From: Halobacterium hubeiense
GTDB taxonomy: Archaea; Halobacteriota; Halobacteria; Halobacteriales; Halobacteriaceae
Direction: 5' to 3'
DNA length: 64,000 bases
Assembly (NCBI RefSeq): GCF_001488575.1
Contig: NZ_LN831303.1
Span: 124,001 to 188,000 of the forward strand
Shown here: in pieces, positions 45,779-54,427 of the stretch
Numbering within the stretch: position 1 is the stretch's first letter
How the letters are laid out: the number at the start of each line of letters is the position of its first letter
Position numbers and translations under genes: made by a program
The notes under the pieces: model-generated
Databases searched by the model: none
Told to the model about the DNA's origin: nothing
The model's input: only the letters and a program-made list of their open reading frames with translations

Positions 45779-45892
45779 TCAGGAATTGGCAGAATCGCCG
45801 ACGACTCGCTTGTCCTCGGTAAACGGCTCGGAATCTAACCTGAGCACGGCCTCGCTCGGGTCTCCGTCGCCTGCGATTTCTTCTCCCGGCAT
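45779..45892 (-). CDS. Possible 37-residue small protein with a textbook leaderless promoter
   Basis: ATG at 45892; the protein begins MPGEEIAGDGDPSEAVLRLD and ends VVGDSANS. A CTATAAGG box lies about 27 bp upstream of the ATG, the standard distance for a haloarchaeal leaderless transcript. Composition is acidic, as in real halophile proteins. No homologue is known to me. Confidence 0.45.
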   Translation of the reverse strand: MPGEEIAGDGDPSEAVLRLDSEPFTEDKRVVGDSANS

Positions 45893-45969
45893 AACACGTA
45901 CCGACTCGTCACGTCCTTATAGTAGAGCACGCAGTTGATCACTACACTTCCTAGGCCAGTGTCTTCCGA

Positions 45970-46227
45970 CTACGAGAGGGGTTGCAAGTCCCGGGATTCG
46001 AATTCAGTTTCAATCGCATCGTAGGATTTCACCCATTCTTTTGGGCCAAAATTGAAGCTGACATCTGCCGGCGGATCAGCTCCTAGTTTACCATCTATTT
46101 CTACGTAATAGACGCGAACCTCTTCTTCAGATTCGTCATTAATATAATAGTAGTCCCGATCTATGACTTTCCTATCGCCTTCTTCTTTGAGCCATCTTGC
46201 AACGCGGATTTGTCGGTCGGGAATCAT
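45970..46227 (-). CDS. Small acidic hypothetical protein
   Basis: About 85 residues from MIPDRQIRVARW. A longer frame to 46317 exists, but its extra N-terminus runs antisense to the region upstream of the next gene and looks non-coding. The sequence DRDYYYINDESEEEVRVYYVEIDG suggests a small beta-rich fold. No family recognised. It is divergent from the DUF4145-like gene. Confidence 0.55.
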   Translation of the reverse strand: MIPDRQIRVARWLKEEGDRKVIDRDYYYINDESEEEVRVYYVEIDGKLGADPPADVSFNFGPKEWVKSYDAIETEFESRDLQPLS

Positions 46228-46340
46228 ACACATCCACCTCAAGTTCGTGGTTATTGAATTTATTGGACCTATATTCGCCGAAGGAAAGTTCGAGACCATC
46301 TCCGGAAAAACTACCAAAGATAAATCAACAAAGTCTAAGC

Positions 46341-46964
46341 ATGGAATCAGAATATGTTCCCCCAGAGTTCAATGAAAATGCATTCAATTGCCCACATTGT
46401 GGAGCATATGCTAAACAAACATGGAGTAAAGCAACACATAACAACGTTATAACTGGATTTGTTACCTCAAGATGTGCAAAATGCGGCTCATACTCAATTT
46501 GGGCTGAGCAGAAACTACGATATCCAATTTCCTCGACAGCACCACGACCACATAACGAGATGCCTGAAGAGGTGGCGCGTGACTTCAACGAAGCACGTGA
46601 AATCGTCGACTCATCCCCACGTGCTGCGGCGGCCTTACTACGATTAGGTATCCAACGCCTCTTAGAGAATCATCTTGAGACACCAGGAAACGGCATAAAC
46701 AACGATATCGCACATTTGGTTGAAGACGGAAAAATAGGGAACCGAACTAAGAAGATGCTAGATGGCGTACGGATTACGGGGAATAATTCGGTTCATCCAG
46801 GAAGAATGGAAATGGATGATAATAGTGAGATGGCACATGCTCTTTTTAAGCTAACTAACTACATTGTAGATCAAACATTAGGGCGAGATAAGGAAGTCGA
46901 GGAGTTCTGGGAGTCACTACCGGAAGAAGACCGAGAAGGAGTTAGGAATCGAGACAGCAACTAG
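46341..46964 (+). CDS. Zinc-ribbon DUF4145-like protein
   Basis: 207 residues from MESEYVPPEFNENA. A zinc ribbon (CPHCGAYAKQ and CAKCGSYSIW) precedes a helical domain with the DUF4145 pattern: EVARDFNEAREIVDSSPRAA, then LLRLGIQRLLENH and a final NNSVHPGRMEM. This domain is often found in or beside restriction and defence genes, but its reaction is unknown. GC is lower than in neighbours and TATA-type boxes are weak. Confidence 0.78.
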   Translation: MESEYVPPEFNENAFNCPHCGAYAKQTWSKATHNNVITGFVTSRCAKCGSYSIWAEQKLRYPISSTAPRPHNEMPEEVARDFNEAREIVDSSPRAAAALLRLGIQRLLENHLETPGNGINNDIAHLVEDGKIGNRTKKMLDGVRITGNNSVHPGRMEMDDNSEMAHALFKLTNYIVDQTLGRDKEVEEFWESLPEEDREGVRNRDSN

Positions 46965-46998
46965 GTCAGTTCACAATAATTTCCCCACACAACCACCC

Positions 46999-47060
46999 GG
47001 TTGCACGCTAAGAGGGCTGATTTCCGAGATATGCACGCGAGATTGGGATCCTGTGTGAAC
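46999..47060 (+). repeat. 60-bp repeat, left copy, bounding the right-hand accessory island
   Basis: GGTTGCACGCTAAGAG at the start and GATCCTGTGTGAAC at the end recur in the same order and direction at 60830-60888, with similar spacing between them. No coding potential is evident. Confidence 0.7.
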
Positions 47061-47241
47061 AAAGTGTTGAGTTGAAGTTGGTTTGGAGAGATGGCAAATA
47101 TTCAAGTATTCTAATCGTACCGAACATTTACATTGAAATAGTCTATTATTTATATGATATTGGATGTCAGACAGTGTTTAAGTCACTTGTCTCAGACCAG
47201 CTTCTGATTTTTCACCAGACTGCTACCAGAAACGGGAACAT

Positions 47242-48324
47242 ATGCTCGGGAATGCAATTGTATTGCCGCCAAGCATGTTTAAGGAGATGAATGTAGACCC
47301 GTACTGTTACATCCGAGCAAGATATGAGAATGGCGAGAGCGGAAAAATTCTCTATGCAATCCCCTTCTCAAGTGATTACAAGGGAGATTCAAAAGTTGTT
47401 GCAATAAGTACGAATTTGATGAAAGGGATTAATCCAGACCTTGAGGTTAAAGATAAGATCAAAATTGAACCAATAGATACACCCTGTTCAGACTCTCTCA
47501 CAGTCTATCGGCCATATTCAGATCCTTATCAGGGTGTTTGCTATTTGGATCCAGACGTGCTTTCTAAGATGAATATAGAAAAGGGGAACGAAGTTGAAGT
47601 ATACAATACGCAAACAGGCGGTCGAGTAAAACTCATCGCAGATACCTTGTTTGAGAGCGATCAGAATCCGGAGAAAGTTCGTATAGATCTCCATTCAAGA
47701 GATATACTTGATATAGACTTTGGAGAAACTGTGAGGGTACGGCCCGTAGTGGATGCTGATGATGAAAATAAAAGCACACTCATTCCTGGAGTTTTTGGTA
47801 AATTTCATGATAAGCTGCTAGAGTTCTTCGTTGGTTCCCGCCAGGTACTGCTAAGAGTGAAACAAGGGAATGATCAGGACGAATACAGGGGGATCATTAG
47901 AGTCAATGAATCTACTATGGGTTACCTAGGAGTAGAGGAGAACGACCGCCTGACAATTGAATGGAAAGGCAAAAAGGAATCCGTACAGTGTCTTCCCACA
48001 TCAGACGACGACACGGAACCACTCACAGTGCAGGTCCCCAGCACAATCCGTGACAACATTGAAGTAAGCAACTTTGATGGAGTTAATGTGCGGCGGGATA
48101 GATGGTATATTTTCCAAAAACAAATCTCAGTTTCACTCTTGGGGATTCTTGGTGTTGTATTTGGGACGTTCCAAATTGCCACGGTTACATCAATCTCTGG
48201 TATTCTTTTAGAAAAAGTAGGAATTATCGGGAACCTCTTGCTTTTGTTGGGTGTGTCTGCAGTGCTTTCCATCCCAGTTATTTGGTCCCTTCTTCTTCCA
48301 GTCCGAAGTGAGGTAAATAACTGA
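47242..48324 (+). CDS. Membrane-anchored protein with Cdc48-N/AbrB-like barrel repeats
   Basis: 360 residues, clearly lower GC than most neighbours. The soluble part holds about three related blocks, each with the pattern strand, short helix ending in a M-N-V/I-x-x-G-like turn, then an ExV strand: LPPSMFKEMNVDPYCYI, LDPDVLSKMNIEKGNEVEV and VNESTMGYLGVEENDRLTI. The second block continues VRIDLHSRDILDIDFGETVRVRP, very like the double-psi barrel of Cdc48/VAT N-domains. Two helices at the C-terminus (LLGILGVVFGTFQIATV and NLLLLLGVSAVLSIPVIW) place it in the membrane. No ATPase domain is present. Function unknown. Confidence 0.7.
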   Translation: MLGNAIVLPPSMFKEMNVDPYCYIRARYENGESGKILYAIPFSSDYKGDSKVVAISTNLMKGINPDLEVKDKIKIEPIDTPCSDSLTVYRPYSDPYQGVCYLDPDVLSKMNIEKGNEVEVYNTQTGGRVKLIADTLFESDQNPEKVRIDLHSRDILDIDFGETVRVRPVVDADDENKSTLIPGVFGKFHDKLLEFFVGSRQVLLRVKQGNDQDEYRGIIRVNESTMGYLGVEENDRLTIEWKGKKESVQCLPTSDDDTEPLTVQVPSTIRDNIEVSNFDGVNVRRDRWYIFQKQISVSLLGILGVVFGTFQIATVTSISGILLEKVGIIGNLLLLLGVSAVLSIPVIWSLLLPVRSEVNN

Positions 48325-48441
48325 GATATAGGTGCTCAGTTGTGGGATACGCGCATTCCACTTGCATACCAGCATGAAATCTCCAGTTCGGTGGCAAGCG
48401 CAACTAGGGCTACGGTGAGGTCGAGCCGAAGGGATACGCAG

Positions 48442-48749
48442 ATGGTTGACCTTGATGAACTGGATTACTCGCGGCTTGAAAGTGCGGAGACTATCCGTCT
48501 TTAGCTAAACGTATAATCACAAGACGGTATCGGGGTCGACGTGGGGGCCAATTTGCCGGGTGTTGAGATTGATTTGGGAGACTAAGCGGTTCTCGTGAGG
48601 ATTCATTGATCTGCCAGAACGGCGTTCACTCGGCTCTGTCGGCTTAGCTAAAGACGAATGGTGCGGAGACGTACCTCATCAAGTTGGTGACGCCGTTCGT
48701 GTTGAACGGTTTGCCTGCAAGGTTCAACCGCACTAGCGTTCTACTGTAA
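48442..48749 (+). pseudogene. Gene fragment split by a MITE and ended by a CRISPR repeat
   Basis: The reading frame VDLDELDYSRLESAET is interrupted at 48491 and resumes after 48670 as YLIKLVTPFVLNGLPA. It then runs directly into a CRISPR repeat of the array 2 family, whose final TAA closes the frame. Removing the 169-bp insertion plus one copy of the 10-bp duplication restores one frame. The protein is not recognisable from this fragment. Confidence 0.6.
48492..48660. mobile_element. 169-bp MITE with 10-bp target duplication
   Basis: Terminal inverted repeats CGTCTTTAGCTAA (13 bp perfect, about 17 bp with mismatches) bound the element. The direct repeat GTGCGGAGAC flanks it at 48482-48491 and 48661-48670. 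It is unrelated to the CAGTNGTTG family. The 10-bp duplication points to a different transposase, not present in this window. Confidence 0.85.
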
Positions 48750-48750
48750 C
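48721..48750 (-). CRISPR. Solitary CRISPR repeat of the array 2 family
   Basis: 29 of 30 positions match the repeat variant seen at 54494-54655 (with GTTCTACTGTAAC). There is no second repeat at spacer distance and no leader. It sits at the junction between a gene fragment and the 48856 gene. Confidence 0.85.
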
Positions 48751-48855
48751 AGTTGCGGCGAGGACTTCCACGTATAGCTGTTCCCCGACATAATCGACGG
48801 GAAGAGGAAGTGCGAATGACGAATTATTATCCGAGGTGGAAGAGGACTGCACACT

Positions 48856-50106
48856 ATGGACTATAGAACGATACCAGAATTAGAGGATTATTTTGATGGT
48901 GGAATTGAGACACCAAGGAGCGAGAAGCTGAAAGTTCTCGTGAACTATCTACGCGAGGTCTCTGAACTGATTGAAAACAGTCGTCTGTCAACAACTGACC
49001 CTGAATACATTGGTTATCTCAATAGGTACTGTTCGCAATCAAAGCACGTATCGCGGATTCACAGAAACGACCTACTAGAATTGTTAATTCCTGAGAGTGC
49101 AACTTCGTCGCCAATGGATTTGGGCGACTCTCCAATGGGACCTTTCCGCAGAGAGGTCATCTTTGGCGCGTTCTATATGTTAATCCGGGTTTCACTAGAT
49201 GGTACGGCTGACTTCTTCACCCTCAGACAAGATCTAACTGAGTTCGAACGAGAATTCTCTGATCGGCCGATTTATCAGTATCTACGTTCGGAAGTCTATC
49301 TTCGTGGGTTCAAGACCGACCACTACCGAACGGCGATCTCCTCTATTGACAGCATTATCGACGACTCTTGCACCAATCCACGATTCTACTCTAACTTTGC
49401 ACAGGGAGTGGCAGACTTCTACTACAGTGGTCCAACCGAATCCTTGAACATCAACACTCTACCAGAGGAACGTAGCGAAGTGCTATCTGTTGCCAAGGAA
49501 TATTCGCAGAAGGCTGTTACTCTCTCCCCTGACGATTCGGAGTTCCACGCAATCCGAAGTGAGATTTTAGAATTGATGGACGACTTTGAGACCGCAGAGA
49601 AGGAAATCAACAGGGCACTGGAATTGCACCCAGAGGAGGAGGATTCCGACGCTGGTGATGCGTACAACTACTATAAACAGTTGAACAGTCTGAGGGAGAC
49701 ACGACGAAACGCCGAACGTGCAGACAGGGCTCTTGAAGAAGCGAAGAGTGAATTAGAGGATTTCAAGAGTTCAACTGAAGAACTCGAGAACGAACTCAAG
49801 GAGCGAATGGAACGATTCCGAAATCAGACACTCCGCTCGATCGGCTTCTTCGCGGGCCTCATTGCAGTAGTAGTTACATCGGCACAGGCAATCCTGAGTA
49901 CGCTATCTGTCGCGGACGCAAGCCGGGTGTCTCTTGTATTGACTGGAGGATTAGTGGTCGCGTTTTCGGGACTCGGTGTTGTGTTATCGGAGGAAAGTAA
50001 CGACTGGGTGCGACTACTCGTCGTCGCTATTCTAGGCGTCTTACTCATCGGCGTGGGGCTTCTTACACCCCAGTTGGTTGACGGGACGGTTTCTATTCTG
50101 GGTTAA
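48856..50106 (+). CDS. TPR-like/coiled-coil protein with C-terminal membrane helices
   Basis: 416 residues. Residues 150-270 resemble tetratricopeptide repeats (YSQKAVTLSPDDSEFHAIRS, DFETAEKEINRALELHPEE). They are followed by a coiled coil (RALEEAKSELEDFKSSTEEL) and three hydrophobic helices (SIGFFAGLIAVVVTSAQAIL, VSLVLTGGLVVAFSGLGVVL, LLVVAILGVLLIGVGLLT). Large soluble-plus-membrane proteins of this sort are common in haloarchaeal accessory islands. It could be the effector or sensor of an undescribed defence function. No catalytic motif. Confidence 0.75.
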   Translation: MDYRTIPELEDYFDGGIETPRSEKLKVLVNYLREVSELIENSRLSTTDPEYIGYLNRYCSQSKHVSRIHRNDLLELLIPESATSSPMDLGDSPMGPFRREVIFGAFYMLIRVSLDGTADFFTLRQDLTEFEREFSDRPIYQYLRSEVYLRGFKTDHYRTAISSIDSIIDDSCTNPRFYSNFAQGVADFYYSGPTESLNINTLPEERSEVLSVAKEYSQKAVTLSPDDSEFHAIRSEILELMDDFETAEKEINRALELHPEEEDSDAGDAYNYYKQLNSLRETRRNAERADRALEEAKSELEDFKSSTEELENELKERMERFRNQTLRSIGFFAGLIAVVVTSAQAILSTLSVADASRVSLVLTGGLVVAFSGLGVVLSEESNDWVRLLVVAILGVLLIGVGLLTPQLVDGTVSILG

Positions 50107-50420
50107 CATCGAACGGTCTCGGCTCAATTACGGAATAAGCGAAGTCTATAGAGCCGCTAAACATATTCACTATGGATAGGTTGTGAGTCGTGAGTGCTTA
50201 TCCCCCCTCAATCACTGCTTTAACCAACACCCCAGAGAATTCGTTTCCGAATACGCACACAAGCCCGTACTCGCTCGTGTGCATATCCACCGTCGATCAT
50301 CCTCGAACTACAACCGAAGCAACTCTAACTGGACCAGATTCCCTGAAATCACCCCGATATAGCAGTTCCAGTAACCCAAATTTAGCCCGTGAAACGGACT
50401 CGTGTGTACGAGCCCGCCCG
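50107..50420. other. Gene-free spacer
   Basis: No gene found. A half-copy of the TTAACCAACA motif lies at about 50219. Nothing else recognisable. Confidence 0.4.
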
Positions 50421-51476
50421 CTACTCTCCCGTCCAGATGAGCATCTGATCGTCACCGCGGCCCTCTCTGCGGACCTCGTCGGTCGTCCGCCACAGAACGC
50501 GTAGGTCGGCATCAAAGCTCCCCGAAATGTTCACATCGAGCTGCTCACGCAGGATGTCTTTCAGCTCGCCCTTCCGGATTCGGCCTTCCTCCCGGATGAT
50601 TCGCCGCATGAAGTTGACCTGGTTGTCGTTCTCGCTAATCAGCTGCTTGTAGTAGTCCCGGTCAGTCTTCGTCGGGAACGTCCTAACCGGGGGAATGTCC
50701 GGCATCTCCTCTCGCTCCAACTGGTATTCGTCCAGCGACTCTAACTTGTGCGTCCCTTCACTCGATTCCTCGCTCGGAGTAGATCTTCCCGAAGACCCGG
50801 AGGAAGACAGAGATGGAGCACTCTGTCTCGGCACGTCCGCCTTATACGAGGGGGAGCCTTCCCCAGACGCGCCCTCAGTCGAATTCGACTCGGCAGCGCG
50901 TTGCTGACGTTGTTCCGCCTCAGTATTGACTTTCCCATCGTCGACTAAGTCGCTGATGAGGTCGTCAGAGAGGGTGTTCCCATGACGCTCGATCTGTTCG
51001 AGGTACTGTTCGAGGTCGGCGACTGCGTCGGCGTTCTTGTCGACCTCAGCTAAGAAGGCGGCCTCATAATTGGTGTACAACCCATCTTGCGTCAGATTTC
51101 CGGACCCGACGAGCACGCGTACTCGCTCAGGTCCATCGAAGTAGAACAGCTTGGGGTGGTACGTGCTGCCGGCGTGATAGATGAAGCCGCTCAGGCCCGA
51201 CTCCAGAATTCCCTCAAGTGCGTCTTTCGTGGTGACTTTCTCGTCGACTCCGACGTAGACTTCCACGTCGTCGACGCTTCCAGACTGGACCATCGCTTTG
51301 AGGTGCTGGACACCTTTCTCGGTCGCAAATGCGACGGCAGCGACTGCTCGATTGAACCGTGAGTCAGCCAGCGACGCTTCGACGGCGTCCCCGATCGAGG
51401 AAATCTCCGGGTCGTCGAGAAGCTGGCCCGCGGATTCGCTGTCTGTGCTGAATCCTTGCCCGATGAACGCGTCCAT
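50421..51476 (-). CDS. Phospholipase D-like nuclease with C-terminal helical domain
   Basis: 351 residues. The N-terminal domain contains a PLD-type motif, YHPKLFYFDGPERVRVLVGS followed by GNLTQDGLY (HxK near residue 107, GSxN after it), with only one visible HKD copy, so it would act as a dimer. A long Ser/Glu-rich linker leads to a C-terminal helical domain (YYKQLISENDNQVNFMRRII). PLD nucleases of this plan occur as stand-alone or helicase-linked restriction enzymes. No helicase or methylase is adjacent. Confidence 0.82.
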   Translation of the reverse strand: MDAFIGQGFSTDSESAGQLLDDPEISSIGDAVEASLADSRFNRAVAAVAFATEKGVQHLKAMVQSGSVDDVEVYVGVDEKVTTKDALEGILESGLSGFIYHAGSTYHPKLFYFDGPERVRVLVGSGNLTQDGLYTNYEAAFLAEVDKNADAVADLEQYLEQIERHGNTLSDDLISDLVDDGKVNTEAEQRQQRAAESNSTEGASGEGSPSYKADVPRQSAPSLSSSGSSGRSTPSEESSEGTHKLESLDEYQLEREEMPDIPPVRTFPTKTDRDYYKQLISENDNQVNFMRRIIREEGRIRKGELKDILREQLDVNISGSFDADLRVLWRTTDEVRREGRGDDQMLIWTGE

Positions 51477-52090
51477 TAGGTGATAGTTCGCGGCTTGCCG
51501 GTTTAGTAGTTAGCCACCACAGACCCACTCAAGGGAGTCGGGCGTCTCGTGGAAAGTGGGCCGAGGGGTGGCGAATCAGATTCGATTTGAGGCATCCCAG
51601 ACCGCAATCGGAGTTCCCGCGGACACGTCGAAACGGATGTCAACTACTCCATCGGGTAGCGGTCCAGATGTGATTTGGATTGGTCACTGTGTGGTGTTCT
51701 ATGTATACTGTACTATATCGCGTAGTAACTTTCACGCACTCTATACAGTGATTCGCGTGCCTTCGTACGGTTCGTAAACGCGCGAGTGTGAATACGTGCC
51801 CGACGCGGGCGTACCGGGGGTGCGCACCCGCGTTCACATCCACACCCCGTGGACGAGCGCACCGGCGCGGTACCGCGCCGGACGCGCCGCCGCTCGCGCG
51901 CTCTCGCGGCCGTTCGCGCATCTACGAGCGCCCGCGTTCGTACTGGTACGTACGGGCGAGCAAACGACCGCGAGCGCTCCCGTACTCGCGACACACGCGA
52001 GATTCACGTCCGCGTCAGGAGCGCCGAAAGCGAACTCCCAGAGGGTGTCTCCGATAGACACTTTGCACGACGGAAAACAGGTTCGACGAG
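51477..52090. other. Gene-free, palindrome-rich region
   Basis: No credible gene. From 51780 to 52020 the DNA is extremely CpG-rich and palindromic. It includes a perfect 20-bp palindrome at 51862-51881 (half-site CCGGCGCGGT) and GGGTGCGCACCC at 51818-51829. Frames through it encode Arg/Ala runs in every reading and look like shadows. Confidence 0.5.
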
Positions 52091-52777
52091 ATGGACGAGG
52101 ACTCCGTGACGAAACGCGAGGTGTGGGACGACTGGGTCTCGAAGTACGTCGACACTGGCGACCCAGTGCCGCTGTTCGAGACTGACGAGGAGGGCGTCGT
52201 CCAAGTGAAGGCCCACGGGCAGGACGACCGACCGATCCTCGAGCGCAGTCAGGAGATGGAGGAGTTGCTCGCGACGGAAGGGCGGAAGGTCGTCGAGGAC
52301 TGGCAGCACGATGACGACACCTACGAGGGCGTCATCTACCTCATGTACACGCTTGACGGCGACACCGTCGTCCCGCGGTACGTGGGGAAAGCGGGCAAGT
52401 ACGGGCGCGACGACGAGCGGCTGAGCGCGAACCTGAAGAACGTCCGGACGAACCGGTCGAAGTTCGCGCGCTGGGGCGACGGCTACGCCTACCACCTCGG
52501 GGAGCTGAGCGCCGCCCTCCTTGACCACCACGACGACTCTAGTGTCAACCGCGACGACGATCCGCGGGGGAAGTATCAGGCGTGGGCGGACGCGCTCTTC
52601 GAGGGCGATTCGCGGACGCTACGCGAGCCGGTGTACTTCTGGGTGCGAGCGTGGCGCGAAGACGACACCGGGCCGTTCTACGGCTTCGAAACTTCGCTGG
52701 AAGCACTCGAGTACTACCTCATCGACCTCGCCTCCGACCTCTACCCCGAGCACGTGCTGAATACCGAGGGCGTCTGA
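52091..52777 (+). CDS. GIY-YIG-like nuclease
   Basis: 228 residues. The motif VIYLMYTLDGDTVVPRYVGK (residues 81-100, GIY-YIG equivalents VIY and YVG) is followed by AGKYGRDDERL and an Arg/His-rich catalytic-helix region. A Glu-containing C-terminal segment (SLEALEYYLIDLASDLYPE) fits the fifth active-site element. Haloarchaeal GIY-YIG proteins of this size are often solitary accessory nucleases. It precedes an EVE-HNH gene by 100 bp on the same strand. Confidence 0.75.
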   Translation: MDEDSVTKREVWDDWVSKYVDTGDPVPLFETDEEGVVQVKAHGQDDRPILERSQEMEELLATEGRKVVEDWQHDDDTYEGVIYLMYTLDGDTVVPRYVGKAGKYGRDDERLSANLKNVRTNRSKFARWGDGYAYHLGELSAALLDHHDDSSVNRDDDPRGKYQAWADALFEGDSRTLREPVYFWVRAWREDDTGPFYGFETSLEALEYYLIDLASDLYPEHVLNTEGV

Positions 52778-52879
52778 GTCCGGTTCATACTTGCCCGAAC
52801 CGGCGACATCATCGAGGATGTAGTGTGGACAGAATGTGTGGCGGAGTAAGTTTTAATAGCTATCCGCATTGACTACAGT

Positions 52880-54106
52880 ATGCGTCCACAAATGAGTGAG
52901 AAAGACATCACCGACCGAGTCGAGGAACTGCACGAGAAGACTGCCCTCAGCGAACAGGAAGCGCGCGTTCAGGCCCTCCGCGAACGCGGCCTCGAACGAC
53001 AGGAGATTGCCGCCGAGCTGGACATCGCGAAGAGCACCGTCCGCGAGTACGTCAAACGGGTCGACAACAAGCGGCGCGAAGCGAAATCCACGGCCAGCGC
53101 CCTCGAAGGCGACAGCGAAGACGAAGGCTCCGACGAGGGGCGCTACCCGCGGCTCTTCCTCGCGCCGTGCAGCAACGAACACGCGCAAGAGCACTTCGAG
53201 AACACCGTCCTGACTGGCGTCTCCGTCGCGGACTACGAGGACGAGATCCCCGAGCAACTTCAAGACAGCGAGCGCATCCCCATCTGGGGAACTGGCGAAG
53301 GGAACGCCACCGCCGCGGAAGCCATCGAGCCCGGCGACATCATCGCCTTCTACGTCGGAGACAAGACCTACTCGCACATCGCGACCGTCCGCTCGACCGA
53401 GGTCAACGAAGACCTCGCGCGCAGCATCTGGCGGGACAAGGAAGGCGACACCTGGCCGTACGTCATCTACCTCGACGACCCCGTCGAGGTCGACCTCGAC
53501 AGCGTCGCGTTCCACGACGACATCGGCTACGACATCGCCTACCCGCTCGGCTTCACGCGCGTCGACGAACAGCGCGTCGACGAACTCCGCCTCCAGCACG
53601 GCTCCCTCGAGGACTACTTCGAGAGCGCCCGTGCGCGCCACGCGTTCGAAGAAGGCGAGCAGCTCTCCATCGACATGTACGTCGGCGGCGAGGGCGAGAC
53701 CATCGACTCCGTCAACGCGGACGAAGACGACGAGCCGTCACTGGCGGAACTCCGCGAAATCGCCGAGAAGGACGGCTCCGAGACGACCACGACTACGACG
53801 ACCACGACGACTCGGTACGACCGCTCGGCCGCCGTCAAGGCGTACGCACGCGCACGAGCCGACGGCGTCTGCGAGGGCTGCGGGAAGGACGCGCCGTTCA
53901 CGAGCCGCACCGGCGACCCGTACCTGGAAGTCCACCACGTCTTCGAAGTCAGCGACGAGGGACCCGACAAGCCCGACGCCGTCATCGCGCTCTGCCCCAC
54001 CTGCCACCGCCGCGTCCACAACGGCGAGGACGGCAACGAGTACAACCGCGAACTCATCGAGACGCTCGACGACATCGAGTCCGACCTCGACCTCGAGACG
54101 GCGTAG
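52880..54106 (+). CDS. HTH-EVE-HNH modification-dependent endonuclease
   Basis: 408 residues; a TTTTAATA box about 25 bp upstream supports the ATG at 52880. An N-terminal helix-turn-helix (ALRERGLERQEIAAELDIAK) is followed by a PUA/EVE-like reader (GDIIAFYVGDKTYSHIATV, DTWPYVIYLDDPVEVDL). A ten-residue poly-Thr linker leads to a C-terminal HNH nuclease: CEGCGKDAPF, LEVHHVFEVSD (near residue 350), ALCPTCHRRVHNGEDGNEYN. Reader plus HNH predicts cutting of DNA with modified cytosine. The HNH domain is very close to that of the SRA-HNH protein at 57255. Confidence 0.85.
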   Translation: MRPQMSEKDITDRVEELHEKTALSEQEARVQALRERGLERQEIAAELDIAKSTVREYVKRVDNKRREAKSTASALEGDSEDEGSDEGRYPRLFLAPCSNEHAQEHFENTVLTGVSVADYEDEIPEQLQDSERIPIWGTGEGNATAAEAIEPGDIIAFYVGDKTYSHIATVRSTEVNEDLARSIWRDKEGDTWPYVIYLDDPVEVDLDSVAFHDDIGYDIAYPLGFTRVDEQRVDELRLQHGSLEDYFESARARHAFEEGEQLSIDMYVGGEGETIDSVNADEDDEPSLAELREIAEKDGSETTTTTTTTTTRYDRSAAVKAYARARADGVCEGCGKDAPFTSRTGDPYLEVHHVFEVSDEGPDKPDAVIALCPTCHRRVHNGEDGNEYNRELIETLDDIESDLDLETA

Positions 54107-54232
54107 TCAGCGCTGATACGACTGCAACTGCTCGGTGATCTCTTCGGCGGCCTCCTCGTCGAATCGCTGCTCGTTGGCAGCTAGCTTCTCCTCGACAGCC
54201 TGCTCAAGGTCGATGTCGAGCGTCGACGCCAT
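54107..54232 (-). CDS. Small acidic helical protein
   Basis: 41 residues from MASTLDIDLEQAVEEKLAAN, converging with the HNH gene with no gap. A longer frame upstream crosses the element end at 54242 and is not credible. It may be the C-terminal stub of a larger gene cut by that element or an intact small protein. No motif. Confidence 0.4.
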   Translation of the reverse strand: MASTLDIDLEQAVEEKLAANEQRFDEEAAEEITEQLQSYQR

Positions 54233-54241
54233 CCCCAGACA

Positions 54242-54295
54242 GTGAACCGCCTCGGGGTCAAGCCCCGAGGCTTCCCGTGGGTTAGTCGGACACTC
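54242..54295 (+). mobile_element. Right end / omega-RNA scar of an IS200/605 (TnpB) element
   Basis: GAACCGCCTCGGGGTC-AAG-CCCCGAGGCTTCCCG followed by GGGTTAGTCGGAC is the typical 3' end of haloarchaeal TnpB elements, where it forms the 3' part of the guide RNA. No tnpB or tnpA remains nearby, so this is a solo scar. The hairpin could still terminate transcription. Confidence 0.7.
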
Positions 54296-54427
54296 CCATC
54301 CGACCATCGGCCTGATAGCCTCGAACGGTCGATTGGGTCACGGTCGGGGCGTCCACGGCCCCCGATGCCCGCCGTCGCACCTTCCGCACGGTGGGAAGGA
54401 CGCGGCGACGTTCCAACGGGACGCGTC

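Noticed and set aside
51713-52185. Overlapping frames on both strands in the palindromic region
   Set aside because: All read Arg/Ala/Thr-rich peptides; the open frames result from the lack of AT-rich stop codons in CpG-rich DNA.
53167-54138. A 323-codon plus-strand frame overlapping the EVE-HNH gene
   Set aside because: It is an almost pure Arg/His/Pro sequence, an alternate-frame shadow of the acidic HNH protein.
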